Below the pieces are notes generated by a model. That model ran no database searches. It saw only the letters and a program-made list of their open reading frames with translations, and had not been told where the DNA came from. The translations under genes were made by a program, and so were the position numbers. Positions 61,199 to 64,000 of a stretch of DNA of 64,000 nt are shown piece after piece. This DNA is from Streptomyces sp. NBC_01283 (GTDB lineage: Bacteria; Actinomycetota; Actinomycetes; Streptomycetales; Streptomycetaceae), in contig NZ_CP108430.1 of NCBI RefSeq assembly GCF_041435335.1, forward strand, positions 8,528,001 through 8,592,000, read 5' to 3'. Numbering within the stretch: position 1 is the stretch's first letter; the number at the start of each line of letters is the position of its first letter.

Positions 61199-62728
61199 AT
61201 GCCAACTTCCCGACGCATCAAGGTGTTTGCAGCGTGCGTGACGTTGGTCGCCGCCGCCACCGCGACGACCGCCGCCGCCCCCGCCACCCCGGGCCCGTTC
61301 GCCCGCTTCCACGACCAGCACGTCGACTGGCACGCCTGCGCCCTCGGCGCCGACGACGAGGAGGGCCAGGAGCTGGACGCCGCCGGCGCCGACTGCGCTG
61401 ACATCAACGTGCCGCTCGACTACACCGACCCCGGCGGTCGCACCATCACCGTCGCCATATCCCGCCTGAAGGCCACCGACACCGCCCACCGCATCGGCCC
61501 GCTGCTGCTCAACGACGGAGGACCGGCCGGCCCCAGCCTCCGGATGCCGGTGACCAAGTCGAAGGTGATGGGCGAGGTCGCCGACCGCTACGACCTGATC
61601 GGCATGGACCCGCGCTTCGTCGGTCGGAGCACCCCGCTGGACTGCGGCTGGGACCTCGGCTCCGCACCCCTGCGCTCCGCGGGCGCCGACCTGGCGGCAT
61701 ACCGCGAGGAGGTTTCCATCGCGCGCGAGCTGGCCGGGCGGTGCAAACGTACCCACGGCGACGTGCTGTCGTACGTCACCACCCGCAACACCGCCCGCGA
61801 CATGGACATCATCCGCGCCGCCCTCGGCGAGAACACCCTGTCCTACCTCGGCTACTCCTACGGCAGTTACCTCGGAGAGGTCTACACACAGCTCTTCCCC
61901 GGCAGAACCGACCGCATGGTGCTCGACGGCGTCAATTCCCCGAAGCGCTACAGCCACACCCTGCTGCGCGGTTCCGAGGCGGCCAACGAAGCGGCCCTGC
62001 GCGCGTGGGCGTCGTGGGCCGCCGCACGGCACACCACCTACGGTCTTGGCGCCACGCGCGCCGAGGTCCTGGCGACGGTGAAACACATCCTCGACGCCGC
62101 CGCACGGAATCCGCTGCGGATCGGGGACGCGTACCTGCTGGACGAGCACGCGCTTCCCTTCTTCTTCATCGGCGGCCTCGCCAGCGACCTCGACGAGGAG
62201 CGCGCCGCCCTGGCCACGACCGTACGTCTCCTGGCACGCGCCGCCGACCGGGAACCGGTCGAACCGTCAGAAAGGCTGGCCGGTCAGCTGGAGTTCCTGC
62301 TGACCGGGGCAGGCTCGGCCCCCGCCAGTCAGATGACCGCGATCATCTGCGGCGACGTGGCCGAGCGGCGCGGAGTCGCCGACTACTGGCGCGCGGTCGA
62401 GAAGTCCCGTGAACAGTTCCCCCTCACCGGACCGCTGGCCAACAACATCACTCCCTGCGAGTTCTGGGACCAGCCCGCCGAAGCGCCGACCGTGCTCGAC
62501 AACGACGTCCCGGCCCTGCTCATCAACGCCACCGGCGACCCCCGGACCCTCTACGCCGACGCCAAGGCCATGCGCGAGCAGTGGCCGAGCTCCCGGCTGC
62601 TCACCGTCAAGGGCGCCCGCCAGCACGGCCTGTACGGTGAGTACGGCAACACCTGCGTCAACGAGCGCGTCAACGCCTACCTGCGGACGGGACGGCTCCC
62701 CACGCGGGACCTGAGCTGCGAGAAGTAG
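61199..62728 (+). CDS. Secreted TAP-like alpha/beta hydrolase (tripeptidyl aminopeptidase type)
   Basis: A 509-residue exported protein. Sec signal (RRIKVFAACVTLVAAATATT to about AAA). The serine nucleophile is in GYSYGSYLG (about residue 222), the acid in NATGDPRT (about 442) and the His in ARQHGLYG (about 470). The start DINVPLDYTDPGGRTITVAI is the family's N-terminal block, and the C-terminal TAP domain is present. Such enzymes release tripeptides or act on esters and amides outside the cell. Its four Cys residues can form disulfides. No ribosome site is visible, consistent with a leaderless start. Confidence 0.85.
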   Translation: MPTSRRIKVFAACVTLVAAATATTAAAPATPGPFARFHDQHVDWHACALGADDEEGQELDAAGADCADINVPLDYTDPGGRTITVAISRLKATDTAHRIGPLLLNDGGPAGPSLRMPVTKSKVMGEVADRYDLIGMDPRFVGRSTPLDCGWDLGSAPLRSAGADLAAYREEVSIARELAGRCKRTHGDVLSYVTTRNTARDMDIIRAALGENTLSYLGYSYGSYLGEVYTQLFPGRTDRMVLDGVNSPKRYSHTLLRGSEAANEAALRAWASWAAARHTTYGLGATRAEVLATVKHILDAAARNPLRIGDAYLLDEHALPFFFIGGLASDLDEERAALATTVRLLARAADREPVEPSERLAGQLEFLLTGAGSAPASQMTAIICGDVAERRGVADYWRAVEKSREQFPLTGPLANNITPCEFWDQPAEAPTVLDNDVPALLINATGDPRTLYADAKAMREQWPSSRLLTVKGARQHGLYGEYGNTCVNERVNAYLRTGRLPTRDLSCEK

Positions 62729-62830
62729 CCCCAGCAGCGGCACCCCCCCCGGCGACGCGGGCGAAGGCCATCTGCCGGGGCGCACACCGCGACCGGCCCC
62801 GGTGACAACCACCGAGCTACCGCAGAGCCC

Positions 62831-63166
62831 TCATCGGCTCGACGGTGCGGGCTGCGGCGGCACGAGTGCCACCTCGCCGCGGGGCGAAGCTTGGGCCTTC
62901 CCGACCTGGGCCCGCTGGCCGACGCGCCGCACTAGCTGTCCCAGGTGCCGGCCGAAGCGGTCCGGCAGGAACACGGCGTCCGCCACGATCATCGCGCCGG
63001 AAAAGAGCGGAAGCCCCATGAGCACGGCGATACCCGGGTGCATGCCCAACAGCAGACGCAGGACCGGGTATGTGAGCCGCCCGAACAAGATGAACGGGAA
63101 CGCGACCTGCAACAGAACCGTCAAGCAGCGGGCGATGGCGATCAGAAGCCTGTCTCTGCGGCCCAA
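62831..63166 (-). CDS. Small membrane protein, unknown
   Basis: A 111-residue ORF, probably starting TTG at 63166 or continuing from further upstream. Two hydrophobic segments: RLLIAIARCLTVLLQVAFPF and ALMGLPLFSGAMIV-like sequence around MHPGIAVLMGLPLFSGAMIV. The tail is basic and Pro-rich. There is no clear ribosome site at the given start, so the true N-terminus may lie elsewhere or be missing. No family recognised. It converges on the TAP-like gene. Confidence 0.4.
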   Translation of the reverse strand: MGRRDRLLIAIARCLTVLLQVAFPFILFGRLTYPVLRLLLGMHPGIAVLMGLPLFSGAMIVADAVFLPDRFGRHLGQLVRRVGQRAQVGKAQASPRGEVALVPPQPAPSSR

Positions 63167-63720
63167 GGCAACAGACCGTGGCGGATATCAGGGACGAGGG
63201 ACAGCCCGGCCGGGTCGCAGCGCCGGCTCGGGTGGGTTCATACCGTGTCCGCTCATCGGGGTGCGGCTGTCCATCATCCTCGTCCCCAAGGCCACACCCA
63301 GCTGAAAGCGACTGTCGACGCCGAGGCGATCCATGATGCCCCGCAGAATGTTGGTCACTGTGCCTCCGAGGCAGACATAAGGCTGTCGTGACACGTGATG
63401 GGCGCTGAGGCCCCCGCCGGGCAGGTCCTGGCAGGGGGCCTCAGCGTTCCTGAGGTGTCCGCGAACGCCTCAAGTGCCCGCAGGGGGCGTTGCTGCCGCT
63501 GGGGCCACCCACCACGGATCCGGTCCGGGTGCCCGCACGTTGGTCCTGCGGCTGGGGTCTGCGGCCCTGACGTCCTGATGCGCTGGGCGGCAGTTCACCT
63601 GCGGGTGATGCACGTGCGCTGTGTTCATCCTGGTGCAGTGCGACGGAAGCTGCCCTTGGGCTGATGCCTTTCGGCGATGCTTGGTCCGCGCCTGGCCCGG
63701 ATCGAGGCGCGCGGTCGGCG
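63167..63720. other. Weakly coding stretch near the right end
   Basis: This 554-bp stretch contains a 68-codon minus-strand ORF (63188-63394, GTG start) with no recognised family and a strong hairpin at 63403-63446. The remainder shows no convincing coding frame. Confidence 0.4.
63403..63446. terminator. Hairpin, likely terminator
   Basis: A perfect 13-bp inverted repeat (CGCTGAGGCCCCC with GGGGGCCTCAGCG) and an 18-nt loop. It lies 275 bp from the end of the minus-strand partial gene. Confidence 0.55.
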
Positions 63721-64000
63721 TCACACCCTGGGCCTGAGTAGGGTGATCTTCGAAGCGCCCTGTTCTGTGACGTACAGGGTGCCCTTGGCCGTGTCCTCCG
63801 TGACGTCCAGCGGCTGCTGGAATCCGGTGAACCCGGTGATGCCCGTCGTGGGCGCCGACAGCTTCCCCTGCGCGTCGACGCCGAACACCTCGATGTCCTG
63901 GCCACTGCTGTAACGGACCACGAGGAGCTTGCCCTTGAGTGCGCCCCCGAAGGCGTTGCCGCGGTATTCGACGACCCCGTCGGCGGAGGCGTGCAGCCCG
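63721..64000 (-). CDS. C-terminal end of a secreted propeller/PQQ-like protein (partial)
   Basis: Only the last 90 or so residues are inside the window; the start lies beyond 64000. The visible part (VVEYRGNAFGGALKGKLLVV, RYSSGQDIEVFG, TTGITGFTGFQQPLDVTED, TLYVTEQGASKITLLRPRV) matches the end of large exported Streptomyces proteins with a glucose/sorbosone-dehydrogenase-like or NHL propeller, often carrying malectin or carbohydrate-binding domains upstream. The function is probably extracellular sugar binding or oxidation, which cannot be confirmed from this fragment. Confidence 0.6.
   Translation of the reverse strand, partial: GLHASADGVVEYRGNAFGGALKGKLLVVRYSSGQDIEVFGVDAQGKLSAPTTGITGFTGFQQPLDVTEDTAKGTLYVTEQGASKITLLRPRV

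Noticed and set aside
1..64000. tRNA, rRNA, CRISPR, prophage or insertion sequences
   Set aside because: I searched by eye for conserved RNA motifs, repeat-spacer patterns, integrase or transposase motifs and found none that could be supported.

Overview
The window is high-GC DNA with dense coding on both strands, GTG and TTG starts, mostly TGA stops, Tat and lipoprotein export signals and very rare TTA codons. Its gene content (streptogrisin-type protease, VanY/VanJ-like genes, FG-GAP and SulP proteins, DUF574-type methyltransferase, YafY/WYL regulators) is typical of a Streptomyces chromosome. I see no rRNA, tRNA, CRISPR array, prophage, transposase or replication origin. All calls come from reading the sequence; no database search was run.

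Layout. 0.1-4.2 kb: a secreted dioxygenase-like protein, a frameshifted TIGR04222-like gene, an ArsR-type regulator, a secreted peptidoglycan-binding-like protein and a secreted C39-type peptidase. 4.4-8.3 kb: a divergent ECF sigma factor / MerR-B12 regulator pair (LitS/LitR-like), then three overlapping minus-strand genes (HemK2-like methyltransferase, CDGSH Fe-S protein, haem-oxygenase-like diiron enzyme). 8.7-12.6 kb: an ATP-grasp ligase plus CocE/NonD hydrolase operon behind a SigB-type promoter, then a PRC-barrel stress protein. 12.9-22.4 kb: a serine hydrolase, CPT-like kinase, small membrane protein, MerR/SulP pair, FG-GAP protein, carboxylesterase, and an isochorismatase overlapping a family-5 uracil-DNA glycosylase. 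22.4-26.9 kb: a lipoprotein / 27-residue micropeptide / DUF6766-like membrane operon, CsbD, a VOC protein opposite a WYL regulator, and a 2-hydroxyacid dehydrogenase.

27.3-34.9 kb is the most distinctive region: a carbohydrate-use operon with a binding lipoprotein, two permeases, a GH29 alpha-L-fucosidase carrying an in-frame TAA just after its probable nucleophile, a PL6-type lyase with a TTA codon, a sugar isomerase/epimerase and an SGNH esterase. Its promoter has an AAGCGCTT operator at the predicted transcription start. A second lyase, alginate-lyase type, lies about 5.4 kb downstream. No ATPase is encoded here, as is usual in Streptomyces, where a shared MsiK-type ATPase can serve.

35-47.4 kb: a streptogrisin-type protease, carotenoid oxygenase, exported agmatine deiminase family protein, a TetR relic between two copies of its likely operator, DinB, alginate lyase, serine hydrolase, GT39-like membrane protein, an aldehyde dehydrogenase behind a SigB-type promoter, and an aldo/keto reductase. 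47.5-53.8 kb: a PAS-GAF-PP2C-ATPase phosphatase, then a VanJ-like enzyme, VanY-like D,D-carboxypeptidase and VanR/VanS-like two-component system, with no vanHAX in the window. 53.8-64 kb: a RibD-like reductase; a decayed gene joining a polyketide-synthase-type AMP-ligase start directly to a thioesterase end; a beta-propeller protein; a pentapeptide-repeat membrane protein with a TTA codon; a broken NUDIX fragment ahead of a GNAT gene; a DUF574-type methyltransferase; a TAP-like secreted hydrolase; and the end of a secreted protein running off the right edge.
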